DNA of 64,000 nt from Beggiatoa alba B18LD (GTDB taxonomy: Bacteria; Pseudomonadota; Gammaproteobacteria; Beggiatoales; Beggiatoaceae): the NCBI RefSeq assembly GCF_000245015.1, contig NZ_JH600070.1, positions 1,568,437-1,632,436 of the forward strand, read 5' to 3'. A model generated the notes under the pieces. That model did no database searches. It worked only from the letters and a program-made list of their open reading frames with translations, and had not been told where the DNA came from. Positions 53,349 to 63,081 of the stretch are shown in pieces. The translations under genes were made by a program, and so were the position numbers. Each line of letters starts with the position of its first letter. Position 1 is the first letter of the stretch.

Positions 53349-54467
53349 CTAGCCAAAATCATCCCCGCCTGTATCATCACTTCCTGCGTGTCCTTCACTC
53401 CAAATAGCAGGCAATAACAGCATTGCGCCTGTTAAAACCGCTGTTCCCAAAATATTATTTAACGCATTGGGTGGCACGGCATCTAAATAAATTCGCATTC
53501 CTTGGCGCAACATTTCTTCACCTTCTTTAGTAAATATCGTTTCTTTATTAGCAAGAGGGGATGTCCAACCTAGTTTGCATGAAGGGTTATTGACAAGTTC
53601 ACGACTAAAGCCAATATCTTGCAACCGTTCTTTTGCAAATTGCCAGCGTGGGTCTTTTCTTAATCGTTCAACGAGTTGAAAACTGAATAAAGAGGCATCA
53701 TGCGCGACATAAACTGGTAAATTTGCCTGTTTACGGACAAAATGCTTACACGCCGCAAAAACATGCGTAGGATATCCTGATTGACTGACAACCGCTGTTT
53801 TACTTTGTAGATGGAAACGATTACGAATTAACATATCAACAATATCATCACGCTCAACGACTAATATTCGTTCTGGTGCATAATGTAATCCTACCGCATC
53901 AACTAAAGTATTCTTATCTAAATTTAAATTTTTTTCAGTCGCTTGAGGAAGTAAGAAAGCCTTACCATCTGTTATCAACTTATCCAACTCAGACGAATAT
54001 TTATGCTTATACTTTTCGATTATCTGGTTAATCCTTTGATTTGGAACTTTAGTATATCTTTCACGCGACTCTTTTGTGAGCCGTGCATAAAGAATAATTG
54101 GAGCTAAAAAGGATATTGGTATTAAGATTAAAAGGTATTGAAGTGGAGGAACAAGAAACTGTGCAGGTAAATAAGGTCTTAAAAAAGCGGGAATGGCAAA
54201 AGAGAAAAGAAAGAGCAACATCAAAAGACAACCGCCGCATCCCACTAAATTTGGATATCTTCTACGCAAAAACTGCGCTAACCCCGCAGATAATTGATTT
54301 TTTGTAAAGACAAATTGACCATTGCCCGATAGATGTTGAATGAGCTGACGCATCACATAGTCAGAAATGCCATCTGTTTTTGGGGATAATGCGAATTGAT
54401 AAGCGCATTTTTGGCAAGTTAAGCCATCTTTAAAACGTTGGGAATGATTACAGTTAGGACAACGCAT
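53349..54467 (-). CDS. Zinc-ribbon membrane protein
   Basis: 372 residues. N-terminal zinc ribbon C3-x2-C6-x11-C18-x2-C21. Two membrane helices at about 74-96 and 106-131, then a soluble domain of about 190 residues (IRNRFHLQSKTAVVSQSGYPTHVFAACKHFV in strands and helices) and a final helix (about 333-357) before an Asp/Gly-rich tail (DDTGGDDFG). The soluble domain is unrecognised. It is 96 bp downstream of the YfiR-like gene on the same strand. Probably a membrane-associated scaffold. Confidence 0.7.
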   Translation of the reverse strand: MRCPNCNHSQRFKDGLTCQKCAYQFALSPKTDGISDYVMRQLIQHLSGNGQFVFTKNQLSAGLAQFLRRRYPNLVGCGGCLLMLLFLFSFAIPAFLRPYLPAQFLVPPLQYLLILIPISFLAPIILYARLTKESRERYTKVPNQRINQIIEKYKHKYSSELDKLITDGKAFLLPQATEKNLNLDKNTLVDAVGLHYAPERILVVERDDIVDMLIRNRFHLQSKTAVVSQSGYPTHVFAACKHFVRKQANLPVYVAHDASLFSFQLVERLRKDPRWQFAKERLQDIGFSRELVNNPSCKLGWTSPLANKETIFTKEGEEMLRQGMRIYLDAVPPNALNNILGTAVLTGAMLLLPAIWSEGHAGSDDTGGDDFG

Positions 54468-54563
54468 AGGGTTTTATGAGATAAATTGTTCATGAATAGG
54501 ACGTATTTAATTAGCATAACAATATGTCAGCTAAATGACACTCATGACAATAAATATGTAAAG

Positions 54564-55097
54564 TTATTGAATGACTCTAGCGAGTTGTAATAAACGAGCA
54601 CTAATCTTTAAATTAACTTTTTCTGCAATACTGAGATTCACTTCCACTTTAATCCGTTCTTCATCACGCCACAAATTGACAATCCCCCCCGATTCGGCAA
54701 AAGCGTTAACGTCACTCATCGTTAAAATAGGTAATGAGCCTACCATATTGAAGATAGTTGCTAAATTTTGTTTTTCTGACGCAGAAATAAATAAAACATG
54801 ACAAGTTTTTACCATGTTAAACGTGATATCTTTTTTAATCATTAGTGGACGATTACGAACCATCTTACGCTGTAATGCATTGATTGATTCGCCAAAATAA
54901 TCTTCGCCCAACAAGCAAATATAAATAGGGTTTTGGGTTTCCTGTTTATCATCAGGCCACTCTACCATCCGTACAATATTGTAAATAAAGGCTGTTTTTA
55001 CAGTATATTCGTCTTTACTCTCGTCAGCGTAGCTAATACCAACCTGACCAATAAAGATACTGGCTAGCAATAGTCGGTAAAAAAAATGGATGGGCAT
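54564..55097 (-). CDS. YfiR/DUF4154-family periplasmic protein
   Basis: 177 residues with a signal peptide (about 1-24). YTVKTAFIYNIVRMVEWPDD at the start, LLGEDYFGESINALQ, CHVLFISASE, LTMSDVNAFAESGGIVNLWRDEERIKVEVNL (in parts) and the end LKISARLLQLARVI are the classic YfiR/DUF4154 pattern. YfiR in Pseudomonas represses the diguanylate cyclase YfiN; here it lies after a hybrid kinase with a large periplasmic sensor, so it probably modulates that kinase. Confidence 0.9.
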   Translation of the reverse strand: MPIHFFYRLLLASIFIGQVGISYADESKDEYTVKTAFIYNIVRMVEWPDDKQETQNPIYICLLGEDYFGESINALQRKMVRNRPLMIKKDITFNMVKTCHVLFISASEKQNLATIFNMVGSLPILTMSDVNAFAESGGIVNLWRDEERIKVEVNLSIAEKVNLKISARLLQLARVIQ

Positions 55098-55227
55098 TGG
55101 TGTAATCCTTTTAAAAAAATTTAGTACATCAGCTTTTTTAGCTCTAACCGCTTAAAATAGTTTATCAATAATCACGCCTATCTAACCATAAAACCTTATT
55201 AAAGTTTTATTAGTCATTAAATAAATT

Positions 55228-55249
55228 TAAATTGATAAAAATCAATTTA
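55228..55249 (-). terminator. Weak terminator after the hybrid kinase gene
   Basis: TAAATTGAT-AAAA-ATCAATTTA, a perfect 9-bp AT-rich stem followed by AAATTTATTT on the minus strand, 71 bp beyond the kinase stop. Confidence 0.45.
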
Positions 55250-55319
55250 TTGTATTTATTCTATTGATTGAGTACTGATAGGAAGGGATAAACATTAAAT
55301 TAGCATGTGTAAGAAGGGG

Positions 55320-58300
55320 TTAAAAATCCGTATTTTGTGATGTATTTTGACAAATTTCTATTTGTTTTTTAAGAAAAGTTTTTAACTCATTAATATCTAA
55401 CCTATCTGCTAAATATTGGACATGTTCAATAAAAGCATTTAAGTGAATATGTGTCTGTTGCAACATAGTCGCATAATCGATAATCCCCATAATATCCCCA
55501 GAAAATGCTAAATCTAGCAATTTTTCCAAGTCATTTAAGGGTGGAGCTTGTAATATCTCCGTCGTTTTTTTGTGAGGTTCAACAGGAAGAGCAATCGGAT
55601 TGCTATAAATCCATTCTAATGCTAATAGTTTTTGTAATGTTGCAAAGAGTTGTTCTGCACGAATGGGTTTAGGTAAAAACGCGCTACAACCATGTAATAA
55701 GCTTTGTTGCTGACGGATTTCAAATACGCTGGCAGAGCTGGCAATAATCTTTATATTTGCTAAATCAGGATCATGCTTTACTTGTTGTACTAAGGTAAAT
55801 CCGTCTATATCAGGCATGTGTAAGTCAGTAATAATCACAGCAGGATGGTAGTTTTTAGCCAACATCAGACCTTGCACACCGCCACCTGCTTCTAACACCA
55901 TACATCCAACACGTTTGAGTAATTGGCTCACTACTTGACGATTTTCTTGCATATCGTCCACCACTAAAATAAGCGGGGCAATACCTTTAATAGCTTGTAT
56001 TGGTGGCATTTCATGGTTTTCAGTTGGGGATAGAACGGCGGGTATATCAATAATAAAATTGAACGTGCTTCCTTTTCCTAATTCACTTTCCACCAGTAAT
56101 GTACCGTTCATCATTTCAGCTAGATGTTTACTAATGGTTAGCCCTAAGCCTGTTCCTTCTTTTTTCTTCCGTTGGTCGCCAACTTGTTCAAAGGCTTTAA
56201 AAATAAGGGGTAAATTAATTTTTTCGATACCCACACCTGTATCCATAATCGTGAAAATAGCTTGATTGTTATCACGATATTCGACGTAAAAATCGACTTT
56301 GCCATGCTCAGTAAATTTAATCGCGTTGTTTAATAAATTAATTAAAATCTGACGGATACGTTTTTGATCACCAAACACGGTACGGGGTAACGTGAGGCAA
56401 GGGGTATAGCAAAATTGAATATTTTTTGCAGCCGCTCGCATTTTTGACAGATTGACAATGTCATCTAACAAGCTGATAACATCAAATTCACGACAGGTAA
56501 TATCTAATTTTCCTGCCTCAATTTTTGCGAGGTCTAAAATGTCCTCTATCAGGGTTAATAAATATTCGCCATTACGATAAATCGTTTGTACATGATTTAA
56601 CTGCTCAGTTTGTAAACTGTCGTCAAGTTCTAAAATTTGTGCAAATCCTAAAATCCCATTGAGTGGTGTACGTAATTCATGGCTCATCGTGGCTAAAAAC
56701 AGACTTTTAGCTTGATTAGCTGATTCAGCAATGTCTTTTGCTTGACGCAGTTGTCGTTCACTTTCCCTTAATGCTTGTGTTTGTTCGTCAACTTGTTGTT
56801 TTAATATTTCGCTATGGTGTTTTAGAAAAAACTCTGCTTGCTTACGGTCACTGATATCTTGAAACGTATTTAACACATAGAGTAAATGCCCTTGTTGATC
56901 AAAAATGGGATTGCCCCAAAATTCATAGTAAGCAATTGTTTTTTCTTCATCAAGATGCACTTCAATATCATCTTTGCTATTTGCCTCCCCTTTTAATGCC
57001 TTAATAATAGGGAGTTTTTCATATGGGTAGGGTATTTGTGTTCCTGCGATATAAAAGGCTTGATAATTTTCAAGGTTGGTGACTGCATGGGCGGGATTTA
57101 TGGATAAGCGGGACAGGATTTGTTGTGCACATTGGTTATGATACAAAGGTTTACCCTGCTGGTCGTACATACTCACGCCTATCGGCATGACTTTTAAAAA
57201 TTGAGTAATTCTATCTAATGCGGCTTGTTTCTCGTGCAATGCGCGACGTTGTTGGCGTAAGTAGTAGCCTATAATGCCGATAACAATAAGTGCATAGAGT
57301 AAATAAGCCCACACAGTACGCCACGGTGCGGGTAAAATTTGTATGATAATTTTAGCTTCTTGTGGATTCCAATTTTTCTCATGATTTGCCGCAGTCACTC
57401 GAAATGTATAAGTCCCTGCGGGAACATTGGTATAGTGTGCCGTCCGTTTATTGCCGATTTCATTCCAATCATGGTCAAAACCATCTAAACGATATTTATA
57501 GATATTTTTTTCAGGCTGAATAAAGTTCAATGCCGTAAATTCAAAGGAGAAAAAGCTCTGTGTATAATCTAAAGAAATAAATTTAGTTTCTAAAATAGAT
57601 TGCTTAATTGGGGGTTTGTCTAATTCCGACATGGGTTTGTTAAAGAGTTTAAATCCTGTAATCACTATCGGAGGGGGCGGAGAATCATCTTTAAAACTAT
57701 CAGGAGAAAAAACGTTAAATCCATTAATCCCGCCAAAAAACATTTCATGTTCACTTTTAAAACAAGCACTGTTAAATTGATTACTTTGTAATCCATCAAC
57801 ACTGTCGTAATTAATAGCAAGTTGTGATGGGTATATAAATTGTGTCAATCCACGATTGCTCGCAATCCATAAGTCATGCCGTTTATCCTCTAAAACACAA
57901 TAAATTGTATTATTCGGTAGCCCTTGTTGCTTGCTAATTTGTGTAAATTTGCCTGTTTGACGATTAAATTGATTGATTCCACCACCTAAGGTAGAAATCC
58001 ATATTTCATTCCCTGTACTACTTTCTACAATATGTGAAATGATATCATTGGTTAAATTGGCGTTTTGCTGAGTATAAGTAACCCATTCACCCGTTGTACT
58101 ACGTAAATAACGTTTAACTCCTTGCCCTTGTGTACCTACCCATAAATCACCTAAGTGATCTTCATAAATAGTCAGTACCGTATTGGTAACATCATAACGA
58201 TTATCATAAGAGGCTTCGGCAAATGTCTTGAGCTGGCGATTAAAAATAAATAAGCCTTGTTTTGTGCCCACCCAAAAAATGCCACGACTATCTTCATAAA

Positions 58301-59729
58301 GTGCACGTACCATATCATTATTTAATCGCTTACTTTTCAGCACAGTATGTTGAATACGCACAAATTGATCATTATCCCGATCTAAATACTGTAAACCGCC
58401 CGCATCTGTCCCGACCCATAAAGTGCCAGTACGGTCTTCATAAATACTTCTAACCGTATCATCAACAAGGCTATTAGGATTATTAGCTTCATAATAATAA
58501 TGTTTAATCGTCTTCCGCTCACGATCATAACGATTAAGCCCCCCGCCATCAGTGCCAACCCATAGCTCGCCATTTTTATCTTCAAAAATAGCTAATACAT
58601 TACTATTACTTAAAGTATTTTCCTGCTTAGTAGTCTCCACTAAGTAATGTGAAAAGGTAATATCATTATGCTCATCATAATAATTCAACCCGCCCCCATC
58701 AGTACCTATCCATAAAGTACCCGCCTGATCCAAATGAATTGCCAGAATTCTATCACTGGTTAAGCCATTACCTGATTGATTTACGTAATGATTCTCTACC
58801 CGCGTTTGCACATTTAACTGTATTAAACCATTACCATCAGTACCAATCCACAAATGATGTTGCCGATCTTCCCCAATCGCCCAAATTTGCAAATTACCCG
58901 CATCATTGCTATTTAGTGTTGTACTCAATGTTTTTAAAAAATAAGGCTCAAAACGGTCAGTCGTTTCGTTATATAACAATAAACCGTTTGCTGTCCCAAC
59001 CCATAAACGCTGTTTACTATCTTCAAACAAACTGATAATCGTGCTATAGAGCGAGGTAGAATCCGTTAAATAATGTTCAAAATCACCTGTTTGACGGTTA
59101 AAACGGTTTAACCCCCCCCCATCTGTGCCTATCCACAAGCGTTGACGACTATCTTCCAGTAATTGCCATGTTGTATTACTACTAAGACTTTTGGGATTTT
59201 TAGAATCATAAAAATAGTGTGTAAACTCATTGGTTTTAGGGTTAAGACGATTTAAACCACCCTGCTGAGTACTAACCCATATCCAACCCTCATAATCTTC
59301 AATTACCGACCAAACACTATTATCACTCAAACTATTAGGATTATTTGAATCATGAAGGTAACGGATAAAGCCCTCTTGCTGACGGTCAAACCGATTTAAG
59401 CCATTTTCCGTTCCTATCCAAATATTATGTTGTTTATCCTCAAATAATGTATTAATTTCATTATTACTGAGAGAATTGCTAGAGACAGGATCATTACGAT
59501 ACGTTGTAAAATGATAACCATCATAACGATTTAAACCATCTTGTGTGCCTAACCATAGAAAACCCTGCTTATCTTGCAAAATAGTAGAAACCCTATTTTG
59601 TGATAAACCTTCTTTCGGTGATAAACTTTTGAATTTTATTGATGTTAACTCTGCATTAGCCACAGACAGATACAAACACCCACAAATAATCCACCACCAA
59701 TGATATTTTCGTATTAAGGCAATCAACAT
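55320..59729 (-). CDS. Hybrid histidine kinase with two-component propeller sensor
   Basis: 1469 residues. Signal peptide 1-26. Residues 30-680 are a two-bladed-propeller sensor of Reg_prop repeats (the unit LWxGTxxGGLNR recurs about 14 times). Residues 690-800 are a Y_Y_Y domain (YRLDGFDHDW). Membrane helix 806-824. PAS-like domain 840-965. HisKA with H1017 (SHELRTP), HATPase with NLLNNAIKF at 1131, DTGVG at 1163 and GTGLGL at 1192. A receiver domain at 1252-1370 has D1302 (TDLHMPD) and K1354. The C-terminal 100 residues are helical and unrecognised. Architecture as in Bacteroides hybrid sensors; a YfiR gene follows. Confidence 0.93.
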   Translation of the reverse strand: MLIALIRKYHWWWIICGCLYLSVANAELTSIKFKSLSPKEGLSQNRVSTILQDKQGFLWLGTQDGLNRYDGYHFTTYRNDPVSSNSLSNNEINTLFEDKQHNIWIGTENGLNRFDRQQEGFIRYLHDSNNPNSLSDNSVWSVIEDYEGWIWVSTQQGGLNRLNPKTNEFTHYFYDSKNPKSLSSNTTWQLLEDSRQRLWIGTDGGGLNRFNRQTGDFEHYLTDSTSLYSTIISLFEDSKQRLWVGTANGLLLYNETTDRFEPYFLKTLSTTLNSNDAGNLQIWAIGEDRQHHLWIGTDGNGLIQLNVQTRVENHYVNQSGNGLTSDRILAIHLDQAGTLWIGTDGGGLNYYDEHNDITFSHYLVETTKQENTLSNSNVLAIFEDKNGELWVGTDGGGLNRYDRERKTIKHYYYEANNPNSLVDDTVRSIYEDRTGTLWVGTDAGGLQYLDRDNDQFVRIQHTVLKSKRLNNDMVRALYEDSRGIFWVGTKQGLFIFNRQLKTFAEASYDNRYDVTNTVLTIYEDHLGDLWVGTQGQGVKRYLRSTTGEWVTYTQQNANLTNDIISHIVESSTGNEIWISTLGGGINQFNRQTGKFTQISKQQGLPNNTIYCVLEDKRHDLWIASNRGLTQFIYPSQLAINYDSVDGLQSNQFNSACFKSEHEMFFGGINGFNVFSPDSFKDDSPPPPIVITGFKLFNKPMSELDKPPIKQSILETKFISLDYTQSFFSFEFTALNFIQPEKNIYKYRLDGFDHDWNEIGNKRTAHYTNVPAGTYTFRVTAANHEKNWNPQEAKIIIQILPAPWRTVWAYLLYALIVIGIIGYYLRQQRRALHEKQAALDRITQFLKVMPIGVSMYDQQGKPLYHNQCAQQILSRLSINPAHAVTNLENYQAFYIAGTQIPYPYEKLPIIKALKGEANSKDDIEVHLDEEKTIAYYEFWGNPIFDQQGHLLYVLNTFQDISDRKQAEFFLKHHSEILKQQVDEQTQALRESERQLRQAKDIAESANQAKSLFLATMSHELRTPLNGILGFAQILELDDSLQTEQLNHVQTIYRNGEYLLTLIEDILDLAKIEAGKLDITCREFDVISLLDDIVNLSKMRAAAKNIQFCYTPCLTLPRTVFGDQKRIRQILINLLNNAIKFTEHGKVDFYVEYRDNNQAIFTIMDTGVGIEKINLPLIFKAFEQVGDQRKKKEGTGLGLTISKHLAEMMNGTLLVESELGKGSTFNFIIDIPAVLSPTENHEMPPIQAIKGIAPLILVVDDMQENRQVVSQLLKRVGCMVLEAGGGVQGLMLAKNYHPAVIITDLHMPDIDGFTLVQQVKHDPDLANIKIIASSASVFEIRQQQSLLHGCSAFLPKPIRAEQLFATLQKLLALEWIYSNPIALPVEPHKKTTEILQAPPLNDLEKLLDLAFSGDIMGIIDYATMLQQTHIHLNAFIEHVQYLADRLDINELKTFLKKQIEICQNTSQNTDF

Positions 59730-60256
59730 ATCGTTTTATTTAAAACACTTAATCATTTTCTTAAATTTTAATCTTTTATACCCAGCTCAAAAAGATAAAA
59801 ATAATTATCCATACTTATTAATTACATTGATATGCTTATAATCCAGTTTACTCAGGCATGATTCAATGACTCAAAAAAATGAGCATGACCCTAAAATTTA
59901 GAACATCAGGATGTAATATGTATTTTTTACAAAAAAACGTAATGGATTGACGAAAAAATATTAATACTTTTAATAAAATATCTGATTTTAGATAATTTAC
60001 AATTCTCAGCATAAATAAGCCTATTATAAAAGACTATAAAGCATATTCCCCATAGACAAATACTAAAATGATGGTCTAAAAAAATACTGTCAATTTTTCA
60101 CGATTTAACATTTATAACAGAATGTCTGTATTAATATTGACATGAAAAATATTTTTTCCTTATAAAAAATGATATGTTAGATATATAATTAACAATATGA
60201 GTTAGTTGCATGTTAGTCATCTGACGATCATTTTCTATACAAAGAGGTAAAAAACC
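59730..60256. other. 527-bp AT-rich gap between divergent genes
   Basis: About three quarters A+T, with no ORF of credible length and no repeat module. It holds the start region of the hybrid kinase on one side and a promoter for the secreted protein on the other. Confidence 0.5.
60137..60166 (+). promoter_or_regulatory. Candidate sigma70 promoter
   Basis: TTGACA (60137-60142), an 18-nt spacer and TATAAA (60161-60166), 90 bp before the start of the secreted protein gene at 60257. Confidence 0.55.
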
Positions 60257-60802
60257 ATGTTTAATATAAAGATAGTGTTATTAAGTACAGCGATAACCCT
60301 TATTCCCTTCGTTAGTTATAGCGCGGAAATAAACGGCAATAGTTCACAAGCAGAAAATGCAATATCCTCAGATGTTGGTCAACAATCCTTACGTCCACGA
60401 AAACGTAGCAACACCAGTTTACCGCCAAGCCTGTGGTCTATTAACGTGTACGAAGCAGGCGACTTTTGTTATAACAAGACGGAATATGTAAACCTTTGGC
60501 GGGCAGATACGAGCGAACCTGTTAAAATCACTATCCAATCACAAAACAACCCACAGCAAGAAGTCATATTACGCTGGCCAACACATCAAACCACACTAAC
60601 TTGGCCAAACACACAATTTCCTTTAAGCGAAGACAATCTTGCGTATATCATCCAAGTAAATGATATTGGTCGTTTAATTAACATTCACCGCCTACCCGAA
60701 CAACTTAACAACGCCAGTGCTACTGAACAAGCAAAATGGATGCAACAAAAAGGATGTGCACGCCAAGCGGAAATGCTGTTAAATACGGATATAAACTCCT
60801 AA
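60257..60802 (+). CDS. Secreted protein with two-Cys WP/KGC domain
   Basis: 181 residues. Signal peptide about 1-23 and a short Ser/Gln/Arg-rich linker. Residues 70-181 match the C-terminal domain of the protein at 7306: CYNKTEYVNLWR / CVANPEQLSLWR, VILRWPTHQTTLTWP / EVVWPANRTTIQWP, LPEQL / LPDNL, and KGCARQAEML / KGCIPQANML. The conserved cysteines may be disulfide-linked. It lacks the FecR-like N-terminal part of its relative. Function unknown. GAGGTAAAAAACC precedes the ATG. Confidence 0.8.
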   Translation: MFNIKIVLLSTAITLIPFVSYSAEINGNSSQAENAISSDVGQQSLRPRKRSNTSLPPSLWSINVYEAGDFCYNKTEYVNLWRADTSEPVKITIQSQNNPQQEVILRWPTHQTTLTWPNTQFPLSEDNLAYIIQVNDIGRLINIHRLPEQLNNASATEQAKWMQQKGCARQAEMLLNTDINS

Positions 60803-60857
60803 TTTACCCAATCATGCCATCACCGTGGATGTTTACAAAAAATCAATATAAAACATT

Positions 60858-61241
60858 ATGATAATAGGCATAGGCATCGACATTGCTGATCAAACCCGAA
60901 TCCGTCACGGTATTACAAAATTTTCAACTCGCTTTTTACAACGTATTTTTACCCCTGAAGAAATTGCCAGTTGTCAAAAATACCGTGACCCAACTGAACA
61001 CTACGCAGGAAAATTTGCCGTTAAAGAAGCACTCATGAAAGCAATTGGTGCAGGCTTAAGACAGCATGTTACATTTCGTGATATTGAAGTTTTAAACGCA
61101 GAGAGCGGCGCACCTTATATCACCTTGTATGGTATAGCAAAACAAATTGCTGAACAGCGAGGCGTTACACATAGTCATGTCAGCTTATCCCACTCTGCCA
61201 ACATTGCCACCGCTGTTGTTGTTCTCGAACGTCTGACATAA
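60858..61241 (+). CDS. acpS: Holo-[acyl-carrier-protein] synthase
   Basis: 127 residues, the usual AcpS size. The Mg-binding Asp is in GIGIDIADQTRI at the N terminus and the second metal ligand in KFAVKEALMKAIGAG at about 54-68. It transfers 4'-phosphopantetheine from CoA to the serine of apo-ACP. In many gammaproteobacteria acpS follows pdxJ, which is not here. The hairpin at 61336 is a probable end of transcript. Confidence 0.95.
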   Translation: MIIGIGIDIADQTRIRHGITKFSTRFLQRIFTPEEIASCQKYRDPTEHYAGKFAVKEALMKAIGAGLRQHVTFRDIEVLNAESGAPYITLYGIAKQIAEQRGVTHSHVSLSHSANIATAVVVLERLT

Positions 61242-61335
61242 TTCTATTTTTTTGAAAAATAATAGTTTTAAATTTCCATTCTGTTTAAACGCTCTGATAA
61301 TTGATACTTTCATTAAATTTCGTTTAAACATCTTA

Positions 61336-61363
61336 AAAGTGTATAAAAACCTTTATACACTTT
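61336..61363. terminator. Perfect 12-bp hairpin after acpS
   Basis: AAAGTGTATAAA-AACC-TTTATACACTTT (61336-61347 and 61352-61363), then ACTTTATT. About 95 bp after acpS; without a clean T run. Confidence 0.5.
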
Positions 61364-61816
61364 ACTTTATTAACATTTCCCCTCCTTCCGCAAAAATAAA
61401 AAATCGCTTATCCACGTTTTTTACTTCACAATGCTATAAAACGGTTGAGATAAAAGGAAAATGATATACGTATTATCCATGCTACTTATTGAAGTTATAG
61501 CAATAAAAATGTCAAAAAATATTTTTTCATAAACCGATTAAAAAATTATTAAATAAAGACAGATAAATACTTTATATTTTCACTCAAAAAATGGACTAAA
61601 TTGCAACTATTGACAATGGATTAAAAAAATTTAAATTGCAACTTCATCGTATTCATCAAAAATATATCTTGTAAATAAGATTCAGCAACACAATCTTTAC
61701 CTACAACCCCATCACAATTGCCTAAAAAAGCAAATGACATAAAAATACAAAACAAAGCGTATTTAACATAAAAAAGTAAATTTATTTTTTAAATATTTTC
61801 CTTGAGACATTTTGAC
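61364..61816. other. 453-bp AT-rich gap before metZ
   Basis: No credible ORF. A short direct repeat AAATTGCAACT occurs at about 61598 and 61633 on either side of a TTGACA (61610-61615), which could be an operator around a promoter, but no good -10 box follows. I looked for a SAM riboswitch because metZ follows and saw no such fold. Confidence 0.35.
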
Positions 61817-63001
61817 ATGATTGATGACTGGTCTGAATTTGGTTTAGAAACTCGCGCAATCCGTGCAGGACAGACACGGACAGAAGAAGGGGAGCACAGC
61901 GAGGCTTTATTTTTAACCTCTAGCTTTGTATTCAACAGTGCTGCCGAAGCCGCTGCCCGTTTTTCAGGAAAAACAGAAGGCAATGTTTATTCTCGTTTTA
62001 CCAACCCGACAGTACGCATGTTTGAAAAACGCCTTGCTGCTTTAGAAGGGGGAGAACGTTGTATTGCAACCAGTTCAGGCATGGCGGCGATTTTAACAAC
62101 CTGTTTAGGACTACTAAAAACAGGCGACCAAATTCTTGCTTCTCAAAGTATTTTTGGCTCATCAGTCACCCTATTTGACAAAATTCTGTCTCGCTTTGGG
62201 ATTCAGACAAAATTTATAGAATTAAACGATTATCAAGTTTGGGAAAATGCTTTTACACCACAAACGCGCTTATGTTTCTTAGAAACGCCCTCGAATCCAT
62301 TAACGGAAATCGTTGATTTACGCAAAATGGCAGACCTTGCCCATGCGCATAATGCCTTATTAGTCGTTGACAATTGCTTTTGCAGTCCTGCGTTGCAACA
62401 ACCATTAAAGTGGGGAGCTGATATTGTGATTCACTCCGCAACAAAATTTTTAGATGGGCAAGGGCGTTGTATTGGTGGCGCGATTGTTGGCTCGGAAGCC
62501 TTGCTCGGTGGTGATGTTTACGGCGTGCTTCGCTCAGGTGGAACTAGCTTAAGTCCTTTTAATGCATGGGTATTTTTAAAAGGTTTAGAAACACTTAATT
62601 TACGGATGAAAGCCCATAGTGCAAATGGGTTGGCACTTGCGCAATGGTTAGAAGCACAACCACAGGTAAAAAAAGTTTATTACCCTGGATTACCGTCCCA
62701 TCCACAACACGAATTAGCAAAACGTCAACAAAGTGCGTTTGGAGGCTTAGTTTCTTTTGAAGTTCATGGCGGGCGAGAAGTCGCGTGGAGAGTGATTGAT
62801 AATACCCGTTTAATTTCTATTACGGCAAATCTTGGCGATACAAAAACCACTATCACACATCCAGCCAGTACAACACATGGACGAATTAGCCCAGAACAAC
62901 GTGAGGCTGCCAATATTACAGAAGGATTATTGAGAATTTCCGTCGGTTTAGAAGAAGTAACGGATATACAAGCTGATTTAGCACGCGGACTCTGTCAATA
63001 G
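61817..63001 (+). CDS. metZ: O-succinylhomoserine sulfhydrylase
   Basis: The start is set at the ATG at 61817 (394 residues); an in-frame TTG lies 15 bases upstream. Cys/Met-metabolism PLP enzyme: ETRAIRAGQTRTEEGEHSEALFLTSSFVF (in parts), the PLP-phosphate loop YSRFTNPTV and SSGMAAI, and the PLP lysine K210 in SATKFLDGQGRCIGG. The sequence is of the MetZ type (direct sulfhydrylation of O-succinyl-homoserine with sulfide), rather than MetB; the distinction is by overall resemblance. With CysIJ it links sulfide to methionine synthesis. Confidence 0.92.
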   Translation: MIDDWSEFGLETRAIRAGQTRTEEGEHSEALFLTSSFVFNSAAEAAARFSGKTEGNVYSRFTNPTVRMFEKRLAALEGGERCIATSSGMAAILTTCLGLLKTGDQILASQSIFGSSVTLFDKILSRFGIQTKFIELNDYQVWENAFTPQTRLCFLETPSNPLTEIVDLRKMADLAHAHNALLVVDNCFCSPALQQPLKWGADIVIHSATKFLDGQGRCIGGAIVGSEALLGGDVYGVLRSGGTSLSPFNAWVFLKGLETLNLRMKAHSANGLALAQWLEAQPQVKKVYYPGLPSHPQHELAKRQQSAFGGLVSFEVHGGREVAWRVIDNTRLISITANLGDTKTTITHPASTTHGRISPEQREAANITEGLLRISVGLEEVTDIQADLARGLCQ

Positions 63002-63081
63002 CACACGTGATATATAAAAACAGCTTGAAAACATTCAAGTGTTTTATAACCCACAAGCAATTTATACAGTGAGCAACTTAG

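Noticed and set aside
61252-61464. Plus-strand ORF of 70 codons after acpS
   Set aside because: AT-rich Lys/Asn/Phe/Ile composition, spans the 12-bp hairpin and has no ribosome binding site.
61364-61816. SAM riboswitch before metZ
   Set aside because: The leader is AT-rich without the paired stems or conserved purine blocks of a known SAM riboswitch.
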